Shown in pieces: positions 9,537 through 18,147 of a stretch of DNA of 52,295 nt (position 1 is the stretch's first letter; each line of letters begins with the position of its first letter). The notes beneath the pieces are model-generated. The model searched no databases. It was not told the DNA's origin and saw nothing but the letters and a program-made list of their open reading frames with translations. Source of the stretch: CAYWNA01 sp964459305 (GTDB lineage Bacteria > Planctomycetota > Planctomycetia > Pirellulales > Pirellulaceae); contig CAYWNA010000074.1 in NCBI GenBank assembly GCA_964459305.1, positions 1 through 52,295 of the forward strand, written 5' to 3'. A program made the translations under genes and the position numbers.

Positions 9537-9785
9537 CTAAGTGCAATCTCGCAGAATCTGCCAATTGCCACCGAAGTCTCTGAGAACGGTTCGACCATCC
9601 GCCAACGCCGCAAACACAGTCTTAAGCTCGACCGTCAACTCCTCGTTGGCCTCGTGCAGCTCAAAGCCTGCCCGCTCCAATTCATGCCCAATGGCTATCT
9701 TTGAGGCGTTTACGTTGCCGCCAGTCGCGACCATGATGCGAGTGTGTGTGGTTCGGCAGACTGCCAGCAATGCGTCGTCGTTCAC
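9537..9785 (-). CDS. Hypothetical 82-residue protein
   Basis: The reading has protein-like composition (ASKIAIGHELERAGFELHEA, TVELKTVFAALADGRTVLRD) and no membrane segment. It would begin with GTG at 9785 without a clear ribosome-binding site, and I do not recognise a family. The opposite-strand reading of the same DNA is less protein-like. The surrounding 9.6-10.3 kb holds otherwise only a palindrome, so this could be a gene remnant. Confidence 0.35.
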   Translation of the reverse strand: MNDDALLAVCRTTHTRIMVATGGNVNASKIAIGHELERAGFELHEANEELTVELKTVFAALADGRTVLRDFGGNWQILRDCT

Positions 9786-10124
9786 GATTAGAGATACCCT
9801 CTACTCCAATCCTGCGGCGTTTTTGCCCTAGAATCCGCCCGCAATCCTCGTCTTTCGTCCTCGGAAGCTTGTTCAAGAGTTAGACTCGAACAACGCGATG
9901 TCATTCCCTCCATGCGCACCATCATTATTCACTGGCAGCCGCGGCTTAGCGATCCGGCTGCCGAGCGTTTTCACCCTCGAATGTCCGCTCCGAACTCGTT
10001 AGACTGCCCAATCGTTGTTCGCACCAGAAAAGACGCATCGGTTCATCAAGATGGAAATCTGCCTTTAGGGATTCAAGTTGTAGGGGTGGCGAGGGGTATT
10101 CCCCCGTCGTGCGAGCGGGCTGTT

Positions 10125-10245
10125 GATTTAATCGGGAAACGAGCGTGGGATAGGCTTCCAGCCTGTCAGGATCCCCAAACTTCAATTGCCAAGTGCACTC
10201 AAGTCGCCCAATTGACAGGCTGGAAGCCTATCCCACGATTAAATC
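10125..10245. repeat. Long two-part inverted repeat
   Basis: The inner arms 10144-10168 and 10213-10237 are perfectly complementary over 25 nt (CGTGGGATAGGCTTCCAGCC at the outer end). An outer pair, GATTTAATCG at 10125-10134 and CGATTAAATC at 10236-10245, pairs after a 9-nt bulge. The spacer is 44 nt. It lies in a gene-poor stretch (9786-10279) where I see no reliable gene. It looks like a REP- or MITE-type palindromic unit. Confidence 0.85.
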
Positions 10246-10279
10246 GACAGGCCGCGAGCAGAGAAAGCTGATTTGAGCA

Positions 10280-10654
10280 ATGGCACGGCGTTTGGCCCCG
10301 CCCATTCGTTTTCAGAGGCATTGTCGCCGCCATGCACACGCCGCAGATCAACGATCCACCGAAAGCCTCAGTGTGGCAAGATCGCTACGTCGCCGTAAGA
10401 GTGCGCTGACGGCATCGGCGGCACTGTGTGTCGCCATCTCGGTGTGCTACAGCTGGCAGCCGGACTGGCTGGCTCCCGTGACGCTGGTGCCCGCTTGGTT
10501 CTGGCTGTTGCCAGCTTTGGCGTTGACCGCACGCGGGATGAGCCGGAGACACAAAATCTGGGCCCTTGCCGTGGTGATGCTGTGGGCCGCCTACACGGTT
10601 GTGATGACCAGCTACTTTTCGACTTGCTATTCCTCTTCTGCCGAGGTACAGTAG
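10280..10654 (+). CDS. Small two-helix membrane protein, possibly a gene fragment
   Basis: The 124-residue frame has two hydrophobic segments (about 44-85 and 93-112) separated by ALTARGMSRRHKIWA. The first ~40 residues are arginine-rich and look untranslated. A different frame offers a better start, ATG 10332 (MHTPQINDPPKASVW...), which runs 25 codons and stops at 10407-10409, just where the membrane frame becomes convincing. That suggests a single frameshift between about 10385 and 10409. The two-helix start resembles the N-terminus of planctomycete endonuclease/exonuclease/phosphatase family membrane proteins, whose catalytic domain is absent here (inference from memory). Confidence 0.4.
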   Translation: MARRLAPPIRFQRHCRRHAHAADQRSTESLSVARSLRRRKSALTASAALCVAISVCYSWQPDWLAPVTLVPAWFWLLPALALTARGMSRRHKIWALAVVMLWAAYTVVMTSYFSTCYSSSAEVQ

Positions 10655-10715
10655 GCGCACTATTCTTTGGAGCGTTCTGTTTCCCGAATATCGTCATCAT
10701 GACGAGCGAATGCTG

Positions 10716-10934
10716 ATGCGATACGTCATCTGGGCAAGATCGCCTGATACGGGGCCTATCCAGGGCGAAGGGACCTGGGTATTGGATGCCGCTGACGCTG
10801 AAGAAGCCGTGAGGTTGCTTCAACAAGCCATTCAGTTCGAGGTGTGGCCCCAAGGTTCCACGTGGATGGTGCGACCCTGGACAATGGATGACGGCGATGT
10901 TGAAAGCCGAATGAGACTCGCCAAAACCGCCTGA
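10716..10934 (+). CDS. Hypothetical 72-residue protein
   Basis: A short soluble protein (MRYVIWARSPDTGPIQGEG, then DAADAEEAVRLLQQAIQFEV and a tail rich in charged residues). The pattern strand-helix-strand is protein-like. ATG 10710 is an alternative start two codons earlier. No ribosome-binding site stands out and no family is recognised. It lies between a doubtful membrane ORF and the hypothetical gene at 11050, on the same strand. Confidence 0.5.
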   Translation: MRYVIWARSPDTGPIQGEGTWVLDAADAEEAVRLLQQAIQFEVWPQGSTWMVRPWTMDDGDVESRMRLAKTA

Positions 10935-11049
10935 TATTCGGTCGCGGCGTGTCTTGCTTGAAGCCCTGCCGTCTTGCGTTCATGGCGAGCATCACCGCGG
11001 AATCGCCGTGCCAATTTGCAGCCGTCCTGCCGGTCGGATCGCCAAAATC

Positions 11050-11547
11050 ATGAGCGAAGACGAAAGGAAGCATCCCAGTCGCGAGGACGCCGAAATCGAA
11101 CGGGATATCCGTTTGGGTCGCAAGTTCTCCCTCGCCGAAGCCATCGGGCGCATGGGCGGCGGCGGTCTGCTGAAGGGGGCTTCGCCGGTGACTCGAAAAC
11201 GGCAGGCCGAATTGGAAATCGAGCGATACCTGGAAAGTCATCTTGTCGATGCCGAGGGCGCTCTGGAGGTCGTCCTGCTACGTCGCGTCAGAGAGAGCGA
11301 GATTCTTTTCAAGGCGGGCTACGACGAACCGCTTGCCGCACTAGCCCTCTTCTGCGAGCGAATTCTCAGTTCCGAAGAACGGTTGCGGGACTTAGTCACC
11401 GAGGTGGACGCGGAGTGGGGGCGGATTTATCTCGAACGGCCCCATTTCCAGAAGGACGGTCGTTCGCCTGACCCGGAGGACCCGTACACGTTTTCGTCGG
11501 TTCGCATCACGTTGTCCGGGCTGGTGGCGGAACTTCGAGGCGAATGA
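11050..11547 (+). CDS. Hypothetical soluble protein, 165 residues
   Basis: A charged, mostly helical protein. It opens with MSEDERKHPSREDAEIERD, continues with RKFSLAEAIGRMGGGGLLKG and has a leucine- and glutamate-rich helical centre (about 55-115). ATG 11050 is chosen because residues upstream of it in the open frame look random and MSEDERK begins the ordered part. No signal peptide or membrane segment is seen. I think similar proteins occur in other planctomycetes but cannot name a domain. No operon partner is evident. Confidence 0.7.
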   Translation: MSEDERKHPSREDAEIERDIRLGRKFSLAEAIGRMGGGGLLKGASPVTRKRQAELEIERYLESHLVDAEGALEVVLLRRVRESEILFKAGYDEPLAALALFCERILSSEERLRDLVTEVDAEWGRIYLERPHFQKDGRSPDPEDPYTFSSVRITLSGLVAELRGE

Positions 11548-11605
11548 CCATATCCGATCGGCAGGTTACGTACGCCGGAAATGCCGACGGACGCCCCGAG
11601 CTATA

Positions 11606-11690
11606 CCATCCGCGGGCAAGTCTGACCCGTAGCCGAACTCGCCAGAGTTTGGTTTTCCCCTACGCGGCCCAAAGTCTGGCGATTTCTGGC
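11606..11690. repeat. Dispersed palindromic repeat, copy B (short, inverted)
   Basis: Read on the minus strand, this 85-nt copy follows copies A (13-123) and C (26726-26836) but lacks about 26 nt of their left side. The hairpin core CGCCAGACTTTGG ... CCAAACTCTGGCG is kept, as are the outer CCATCCGCGGGCAAGTCTG end and the GGCCAGAA end. It lies between the hypothetical gene at 11050 and the pseudogene at 11840; 11548-11839 otherwise shows no gene. Confidence 0.8.
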
Positions 11691-11839
11691 CTTGGCTCGG
11701 TTGCATAGGGCTCTACCCAAGCGAAAACGTCTGGGGAGAAAGCCGGCGGATCGGCGCGAAGTGGTCCTTCGGTGAGAATAGACGACGACCGACTGGAAAG
11801 ATCCGCTCAGCGTGGTTCTGTTCACCCTGCCAAGACTCC

Positions 11840-13915
11840 CTACTTGCCGTTTTTCCCTTTTCCTTTGGAAGGTACGAGCCGGATCCAGTCATTACCGATC
11901 AGGTCTGGCCCGGTTGCCGGGTCGCCTTCCAACTCGGCTGTAAGCCTCAGGAGTTGGGCATCGTGAACCTCTGGGTCGAAGACGCCTTGGTCTCGGATAT
12001 CCGATATCCTGAAGTGCAAAACCAAATCCGCGATGCCGTCGCCGTCAATGTCCTCGAAAGCCACGTGACGCGCATCGACGTCTTTGCCGTTCAGTCGAAT
12101 CGAGTCGATGTCGACCGCGTAGGCGTCGAATTGATCGCTTCCGTTGGAAAGTATGGCCATAGGCAGAACGCCGTTGGCGCCAAGATTCACCGGATCCAGT
12201 TCGTCGCCGTTGCCGGGCTTGACGTCAATCACCGCGTCCACAACCGAATTGACTGTGATGATGAACGTTTGTAACTCCGACTCGTCCACGCCACCATTAT
12301 CGGTTCCGCCATCGTCTTTGAGCACAACGGTCACGGTCGATTGACCGTTGGCGTCCGGTGCGGGCGTGTACGTCAGCGTGCCCTGCGGCGTGATTGCCGG
12401 TGCATCAGCGAATAGGTCTGCGTTGTCGATGGTGACGACAAACGAAACGGCCTGATCGGACTCGTTCACCGGACCGGGCTTAATGTCTGTTGCCCAACCG
12501 TCCACCGTCTGCGTTCCCGCATCTTCGTCGACTTCCTGTTCCGCCCCAGCGACGAAACTTGGTTGATCGTTGACGGAATTGACTACCACGTGCAGCGTGT
12601 CCTCCGCACTCAAAGCGGGCGAAACACCATCGCCCGTGTCCGTTCCCCGAATCGTGATGTCACCTGCGCCGTTGAAGTCGGCATCCCCGACGATCGTCAG
12701 CACGTGACTGACAGGATCGATCGTGGCCGTCACTCCGCCGAATGCCGAAACGACCTCAAAGGTCGCGTCACCCGCAAGGGTTTCCACGTCCGAGTAGTAA
12801 GCGTCCAGGTCAATGCTGTCATCCGAGCCGTCTTCATCGAACGTCACGCCTGGAATGTCTGCCAACATCGGCGCGTCGTTGACCGGATGGACGGTGATGG
12901 TCATTATGGCGGTGTCGACGCCGCCATCGCCGTCGCTGATTTCGTAGACGAAGCTGTCCGTGCCGTTGTAGTTTCCGTCCGGCGTGTAGCTACCCGAGCC
13001 GTCGGCGTTGAGCGTCAACCTTCCGTGGCTGGGCCCGGTGAGCACGCGCGTCACCGTCAGTGGATCCGCATCCCCCGCCGGGTCCGTGTCGTTCTCCAGC
13101 ACACCGGGGGCCACAATCGTCAGTGTCTGGTCTTCGTCGACGTCGGCGGTGTCATCCTCCGCCGTCGGGGCCAAGTTGTTGACCGTCACCGATGCCGTGT
13201 CCGCGTTGGTGTCCGTTCCGTCCGTGACCTCGACGGTGGCCGTGCCCGTCCAATCGTCGCCCCGGACATAAGTCGCGGTCGGGTCACTTGACCAGGGCGT
13301 ATCCCAGTTGCCGTCGCTCTCGAAGTCCCAGCGGTACTGGAGCGCACCGCCATTGGCGTCGATCGACCCGGAGGCGTCGAACGTTATCGTCGTCCCTTCC
13401 GGAGCAGAGTAGGGTCCACCGGCTTGGGCCATCACCTGCAAAGGTGATGCATCTGGAGGCCCAGGAAGTGGGCTCCTGTTGTCGAACGTTGGCGCCGGAC
13501 TCAACACGAGACTATTGCCACGGCCACTTCTGTCACGAAGCCAGGTCAGCATGTTGGTGTAGTATCGGGTGCGCGCGGCGCCAAGGGATCCCATCAGGCC
13601 ATTCGTATCAAGGCCTGGCCAAGAACTCCCAACGCGCCCCCCTAAGCCGTCGATCCAATCGGCTACACCGTTCGCGGGATTCACATCACCCAGTCCCAGT
13701 GCAGTCCCATGTGGTTCGTCATACAACTCCCAGACACCCGTTCGCATCGCTCCATCGGACCCATTAGGATTGAGGGGACCATAGGGTGGCCAGTATGGGG
13801 GTGCTCCACCATTTTGTGGGCTGTATTCATCATGTAGTCCCATCCAGTGACCCGCTTCATGGGCGGCAACAATCCCTTGAGAGGCAAAGGGGTGCCCCGA
13901 CGGTTCCCTAGCCAC
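11840..13915 (-). pseudogene. 5'-truncated secreted metallopeptidase with PKD and cadherin-like repeats
   Basis: The open frame (691 codons from GTG 13915) begins inside a protease domain: the zinc motif HEAGHWMGLHD appears at residues 19-29, with the HExxHxxGxxD spacing of metzincin-like peptidases. A PKD domain follows (about 165-250, YRWDFESDGNWDTPW), then several cadherin-like/Ig repeats with the VLENDTDPAGDADPLTV and VHPVNDAPML motifs, and a C-terminal module ending in a basic KGKGKNGK tail. No signal peptide or pro-domain precedes the zinc motif; upstream DNA is instead the TPR part of a kinase gene in another frame. The gene has therefore lost its 5' end. It would be an exported calcium-rich protein if intact. 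Whether the remnant is translated is unknown. Confidence 0.75.
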
Positions 13916-14968
13916 TTCTTGGCTTCCGCATCGTGCTCCAGCTTGTGATGGACCATGGCCAGGAAGTACCAGGTGTAGGCGGGCGAAGATTGCTCGGCCT
14001 TGTCTGGTTCTTGCATCAGCTTGTCAACTTCAGTCAGTCGCTCGACCGCCTCCTCCGCTCGCCCTGCCCGGTGCAGAACGCCGCCGAGCGTCGTGAGGTG
14101 AGGCGTCGATTCCGGCTTGGCTTCCAACACCTGCTGGGCGAGCCGAACGACCCGCTCATAATCGTCGACCGCGTCGGGCGCCAAGAGACAAGTCCAGGCC
14201 GTCCAATAGGCGTCGTCTGCCGATTCCGTGTCTTCAAACGCCTTGAGCATCTCTGCACACGTAGCCTGGTAATGATCCATCTCGTTTGCGGCCAAATGAA
14301 GTAGGGCGGACAGGTACCAGTTGATCGGCCCATTATCTCCTATCATACATATAGAACATCACCGTGGCATTAGGCTTGGCATTGACCTCGATGGCTCTGT
14401 TGATTGCAGCCAGCGCCTCCTCGTCTTCCTTCAGTCTGACGAGCACTAATGCCAAGGCATGATGCGCCCCCGCACTCTCAGGTTCCAGCTCGACCGCTTT
14501 CTGTGCGTTCGACAAAGCGCTTTTCAGATCTCCCATCCCGCGATAGACCCAGGAGGCGATCATGGCGACGCGGACCGAGTCCGGCGCCAACTCCAGAGCC
14601 TTTTGCACCTCCGTCAAGGCTTCGTCGCGGCACTCTAAAGCGAAATAGACTTCGGCCATTAGGATGCGATACGACGCCTCTCGCGGAGCAAGCTCAACCG
14701 CCCGAGTCGCGTGCACGAAAGCGCGATGGCGATCGCGGTAGGGAACGTCTAGACAGTGAGAGAGGAACCATGCCAGCTCGTAGTGGAATTGGGCATTCTG
14801 GGGATCTAGCTCGATGGCTTTCTCATAGTCGGCGCGGGCTTTGCCATATTGGTCCAAGAGATCATAGACGTAGCCCCGTTCGGAATATGCCAACGGATCG
14901 CGGCCGTTCAGTTTGACCAATTCCGTGTAAAACGCCGCCGCATCCTCTAGCAGTCGTCGGCGAACTTC
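13906..14968 (-). pseudogene. TPR region of the serine/threonine kinase gene, frameshifted and cut at its 3' end
   Basis: This continues the kinase reading frame directly after its amber codon: EVRRRLLEDAAAFYTE leads into TPR repeats (about 14900-14340, e.g. YDLLDQYGKARADYEKAIEL, LKSALSNAQKAVELEPESAG). At about 14333-14346 the frame ends in MFYMYDRR and homology resumes one frame over at GDNGPINWYLSALLHLAANE, so there is a frameshift. The second part keeps TPR sequence down to HHKLEHDAEAKKWL at about 13906-13915, where it joins a protease gene out of frame. In family members the kinase and TPR parts form one polypeptide of roughly 800-1000 residues with TPRs mediating partner binding. The remnant has no own start site with a good ribosome-binding site. 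Confidence 0.8.
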
Positions 14969-16444
14969 CTACATTTCGGGAATGGCGGCCAGTTCCTCAT
15001 CGGCTACGCGGGTGAGCATCTGCTTGACCGCTTCGCGGGCCCGCACGTAGTTGGCCTGGGCCGCTTGGCGCTGTTTGTCGGCTTCGTCCCGCTCTTGCTG
15101 AGCGATGTCCGCCTGCTCCCGTTCTAGCCGTTCCGCCTTGGTGGCTCGGATCGCCTGGCCGGTGGCAACCACCGCTCCGATGAGAAGAGTCACTACGAGA
15201 GTCCCGGCAAAGGTCAAGGCCACCTTGTTCCGCCGATAGAACTTACCCAGCCGATAAGTGGTTGACGGCGGACACGCTTCCACCGGCTCGTCATCCAGAT
15301 ACCGCTGCACATCCTTGGCAAAATTGCTAGCACTCTCGTACCGCCGATTACGGTCCTTCTCCATCGCCTTCGTCACGATCCAGTCCAGCTCGCCGCTCAG
15401 CTCTTGGGTCAGCGTGCGGAGATCGGTGTGATGTCTCTCGACGAGAGTGTCCAAGGCGATGTCTGTTTCGCCAAGCGTGCTGAGTCGTCTGCTCGGCTTC
15501 AGCGGCTCCTCCTCCCGGATGATCCGCTTGACTTCGTCGAGGCTCGATTCTTTGAATCGTTCTCTGTCAAATGGCGTCGGCCCGGTCAACAGTTCGTAGA
15601 GCAGCACGCCCAGCGAGTACACGTCGGTACGGGTATCCACGTCTTCGGCGGTCCGCTGAGCCTGCTCGGGGCTCATGTAAAGCGGCGTGCCGACCATCTG
15701 CGAGACTTGTGTGTAGACCGACGCATCGGTCAACGGCTGGTGAACGGCTTTGGCGATGCCAAAGTCGATCACCTTGGGAACGGCCACGGTGTCGTAGGTA
15801 GTGACCAGGATGTTGGACGGCTTGAGGTCTCGGTGGATGACGCCTTTCAAGTGTGCATGCTGCACCGCCTGGCAGACCTGGACGAACAGCTCCAGCCGCT
15901 GGCGAGTGGTGTATCGGCAGGCGTCGCAGTATTCGTGGATCGCTGTCCCTTCGACCAGCTCCATCTCGAAGTACGGACGCCCGGATTCCGTGCTTCCGCC
16001 GTCCAGCACCGTGGCAATGCACTGGTGGTCCATCAGGGCCAGAGCCTGCCGCTCGGCCTCGAACCGGGCGACGACTTCCTTGGTGTCCATGCCCGGCTTG
16101 ATGATCTTGAGAGCGACCTTGCGTTTAAGGGGCTCCTTCTGCACCGCCATGTACACGACGCCCATGCCGCCGTGGCCGATCTCGTGGACCAGCTTGTACC
16201 GCCCGATCTTCATGCCGACCTTCTCGGCGATGGGGGCGATGTCGAGGGTAGGGGCGAAGTCGTCCGGCTGTCCCCACAAGAAACTCCCCGCCTCTGAGTG
16301 AGCATGAAGAAGGGCCTCGACTCTACGCCTCACTTGGGGGGAATCTCGGCAGGCCTCGTCAAGGTATCTCGAACGCTCGGCATCGGATTCCAGTTCGATG
16401 GCTTCGTTGAAAATGGCGTGTATGTCGGGATTTTGGTCTGCCAC
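14969..16444 (-). CDS. Membrane serine/threonine protein kinase, cut from its TPR domain by an amber codon
   Basis: Phosphorylates serine/threonine of target proteins; PknB-like family. The 491-residue product starts at GTG 16444, with AGGAG 8 nt upstream. The catalytic domain keeps all key parts: glycine loop GHGGMGVVY (about 90-98), lysine K113 (VALKII), HRDLKPSN (204-211) and DFG (227-229), so the kinase itself looks active. A transmembrane helix follows (about 404-427, LVVTLLIGAVVATGQ), then a charged coiled-coil-like stretch rich in Q, E and R. Translation ends at AAIPEM-TAG (14971-14969), but the same frame continues with EVRRRLLEDAA and TPRs, so a single codon change (for example CAG to TAG) split the protein. 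The gene lies just downstream of an ECF sigma gene, a pairing common in Planctomycetes. Confidence 0.85.
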   Translation of the reverse strand: MADQNPDIHAIFNEAIELESDAERSRYLDEACRDSPQVRRRVEALLHAHSEAGSFLWGQPDDFAPTLDIAPIAEKVGMKIGRYKLVHEIGHGGMGVVYMAVQKEPLKRKVALKIIKPGMDTKEVVARFEAERQALALMDHQCIATVLDGGSTESGRPYFEMELVEGTAIHEYCDACRYTTRQRLELFVQVCQAVQHAHLKGVIHRDLKPSNILVTTYDTVAVPKVIDFGIAKAVHQPLTDASVYTQVSQMVGTPLYMSPEQAQRTAEDVDTRTDVYSLGVLLYELLTGPTPFDRERFKESSLDEVKRIIREEEPLKPSRRLSTLGETDIALDTLVERHHTDLRTLTQELSGELDWIVTKAMEKDRNRRYESASNFAKDVQRYLDDEPVEACPPSTTYRLGKFYRRNKVALTFAGTLVVTLLIGAVVATGQAIRATKAERLEREQADIAQQERDEADKQRQAAQANYVRAREAVKQMLTRVADEELAAIPEM

Positions 16445-16530
16445 GAGGAAGCTCCTATTCCGCTCTCTACTCTACAATGCCCCGTTTGTGCGCGGAGGGG
16501 GCCACAGCTGCCTTGGATTTTTTCAGAAAA

Positions 16531-17106
16531 CTACGACGGAGTAGGAGTGTCGCCGAGTCGGAATGCCTCAAAAAGCCAAGCTCGGGCGTATGCTGAGTGC
16601 CGCTTGGCGGTACGAGCCGAGATTCTCAGTGCAGTCGCAGCTTCTTCCACCGACAGGCCGGCAAAGAAACGCATCTTCACGAGTTCGGCACACTCTCGAT
16701 TCTCCTCTGCCAACCGCTCGATAGCGTCGTCAAGTGCCAAGAGATCGTCTGCGGGAGTCTCGACGGCAATCTTGATCTTGTCGAGATCAAGTCTTTGAAA
16801 ACGACCACCACGTTTGATGCGGCCCTTGTCGCGGGCTCGATTGACCAGAATCCGCCGCATGGCTTCGGCAGCAGCGGCAAAGAAATGCCCCCGCGAATCC
16901 CAATGCTGAGCCTTCTTAACATCCACCAACCGGATATACGCCTCATGCACCAGGGCCGTAGCCTGCAACGTCTGCCCCGGATTTTCCTGAGCCATCTTAG
17001 CGGCGGCTAACTTGCGAAGTTCATCATAGACCAGCGGCAACAGCTTCTCCGCCGCTTGGCCGTCGCCGTCTTCGATCTGCCCCAGAATGCGCGTGACTTC
17101 GCTCAT
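16531..17106 (-). CDS. ECF-family RNA polymerase sigma factor
   Basis: A 191-residue sigma-70 family protein of the planctomycete-rich group that accompanies kinases (TIGR02999-like). Region 2 is visible in PLVYDELRKLAAAKMAQEN, ATALVHEAYIRLVD and HFFAAAAEAMRRILV; region 4 is the HTH in KMRFFAGLSVEEAATAL and ISARTAKRHSAYARAWL. ATG 17106 is chosen because MSEVTRILGQIEDGD is the usual family start; the frame is open to 17163. It directs polymerase to a small set of promoters. The downstream kinase may regulate it or share its signal (inference from gene order). A gap of 86 nt separates the two genes. Confidence 0.93.
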   Translation of the reverse strand: MSEVTRILGQIEDGDGQAAEKLLPLVYDELRKLAAAKMAQENPGQTLQATALVHEAYIRLVDVKKAQHWDSRGHFFAAAAEAMRRILVNRARDKGRIKRGGRFQRLDLDKIKIAVETPADDLLALDDAIERLAEENRECAELVKMRFFAGLSVEEAATALRISARTAKRHSAYARAWLFEAFRLGDTPTPS

Positions 17107-17764
17107 GCGTGAGATCCCTGCTTCTTCGGGTGAGGCGTACAGTATACCGTCGTGAAGCAGCAAACAAGAGTCCGGAGCTTGGCGATCTGGGCCTATTGTG
17201 GTTTGGCCTCAACCTCGACCAGTGATCGTCGCCTCGACGACCCCCGCCGTTCGTCGGTATATTCGATATCTGCGACGATGGCGAATCCTGAAAACCAGGA
17301 AGCGGATGACAGAGGCCACGGAGTTTCAGAACCTGGCGGGCGTGGTGGACTGAGCTGGAAAGCGGGCCCATGGAATCGCCTTCGATGGATGAGCCTGGGC
17401 CTCAGTGGGACTCAGGATAGGAGTCCCGGATCCAGTCAAGGTGTATAACTCGGCTGGCCGCCAATCTCATCACGTTAGACCTGGGCCGTCCGCAAAAGCG
17501 CATGGGACTGATGAACGTCTTTTCGATGGCCGAAACATGCACCTGGATCGCAGGCTGCCAGCTACTGCTGCTCGGTCGAAACGGCTGGAATCCAGGCGCA
17601 CCTTGGGTACCACCGAGCCGGAGTATTCCGCCTGATCATTGTGCCGAACTTCGAACACAGCCAAGTTCGCCCTGGCCTCGTCATTCGTCGGGGGCGACTT
17701 CCAATCGGGTAATGAGAACGCCGATGAGGAGCAGCGTCGGCACGAAGACGAATTTGCCGCCCCG
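17107..17764. other. Intergenic stretch without a convincing gene
   Basis: Several short frames are open on both strands, but none has consistent protein-like composition, a ribosome-binding site or a familiar motif. A small imperfect hairpin (GGGACTC ... GAGTCCC, about 17408-17427) is visible. This may be decayed coding DNA, in line with the damaged genes next to it. Confidence 0.5.
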
Positions 17765-17929
17765 TTACTTCCCCTTGATGACCATCCCGGTTTCATGCTT
17801 CACATTGGTTTGATCGGCCTGACGAGATGCGGCCGATTTCACCTGTTGATAACGCTGCTCAAGCTGCCTCAGAAGGTTTTCAGTGTCCGCGAATAGTGTG
17901 GGAAGTCCGCTACGATTCAAGCCGTCCAT
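17765..17929 (-). CDS. 54-residue small protein, copy 2 of a two-member family
   Basis: The start is ATG 17929, preceded by AAAGGGGGC; a longer frame to 18016 exists but its extra 29 residues are encoded by the conserved non-coding upstream block. Identity with the copy at 9068-9232 is 42/54 without gaps. Invariant stretches include NGLPTLFADTE-like GLPTLFADTE (residues 8-17), RQLEQRY (21-27), QVKS (29-32), ASRQ (34-37) and GMVI (48-51). Most substitutions are in the helical flank and the tail (positions 38-47). No cysteine, signal or membrane segment is present. It lies 219 nt downstream of the tRNA-Ala gene on the same strand. Function unknown. Confidence 0.8.
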   Translation of the reverse strand: MDGLNRSGLPTLFADTENLLRQLEQRYQQVKSAASRQADQTNVKHETGMVIKGK

Positions 17930-17968
17930 GATGCCCCCTTTCGGCTTCGTATGATGTTTGGGGAAATG

Positions 17969-18008
17969 TATACGGGATAAATCGGTCGCGTACTCGACGG
18001 ACTTTGGG
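17969..18008 (-). promoter_or_regulatory. Conserved upstream block of the 54-residue gene, copy 2
   Basis: It matches 9280-9319 at 36 of 40 nt. The differences are single substitutions, while the intervening DNA up to the ribosome-binding site contains gaps, so the block has been kept under constraint or the duplication is recent at this edge. On the minus strand it reads TATCCCGTATACA near its downstream end, a possible -10 region. Confidence 0.5.
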
Positions 18009-18089
18009 GGAAACATGGGGCACCGCGTGCTGTACCTTTCGTTGACGAAAACGTACCTCCAAACGTATCTCCGAAGGCCAAGAAACGAT

Positions 18090-18125
18090 GAAAGGGATTA
18101 CGCACGATTTGCGGTAATCCCTTTC
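18090..18125 (-). terminator. Hairpin downstream of tRNA-Ala
   Basis: Arms GAAAGGGATTAC (18090-18101) and GTAATCCCTTTC (18114-18125) are exact complements around a 12-nt loop. It begins 22 nt after the tRNA 3' end and, in the transcribed direction, is followed by ATCGTTTCTT, a weak T-rich tail. Termination of the tRNA transcript is the simplest reading. Confidence 0.7.
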
Positions 18126-18147
18126 CGTTAAGCCACTTGCATCGAAG

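Noticed and set aside
9326..9583. An 85-codon frame (GTG start) with FSFRALLDEEHVDIEIRG
   Set aside because: Part looks protein-like, but it starts inside the conserved block upstream of a small gene on the other strand, has no ribosome-binding site and overlaps another possible ORF. Evidence is too thin for a feature.
17405..17635. A plus-strand frame with LFDGRNM resembling the LFDGK start of DUF1080 proteins
   Set aside because: Only these few residues fit; nothing of the rest of the domain follows in any frame.
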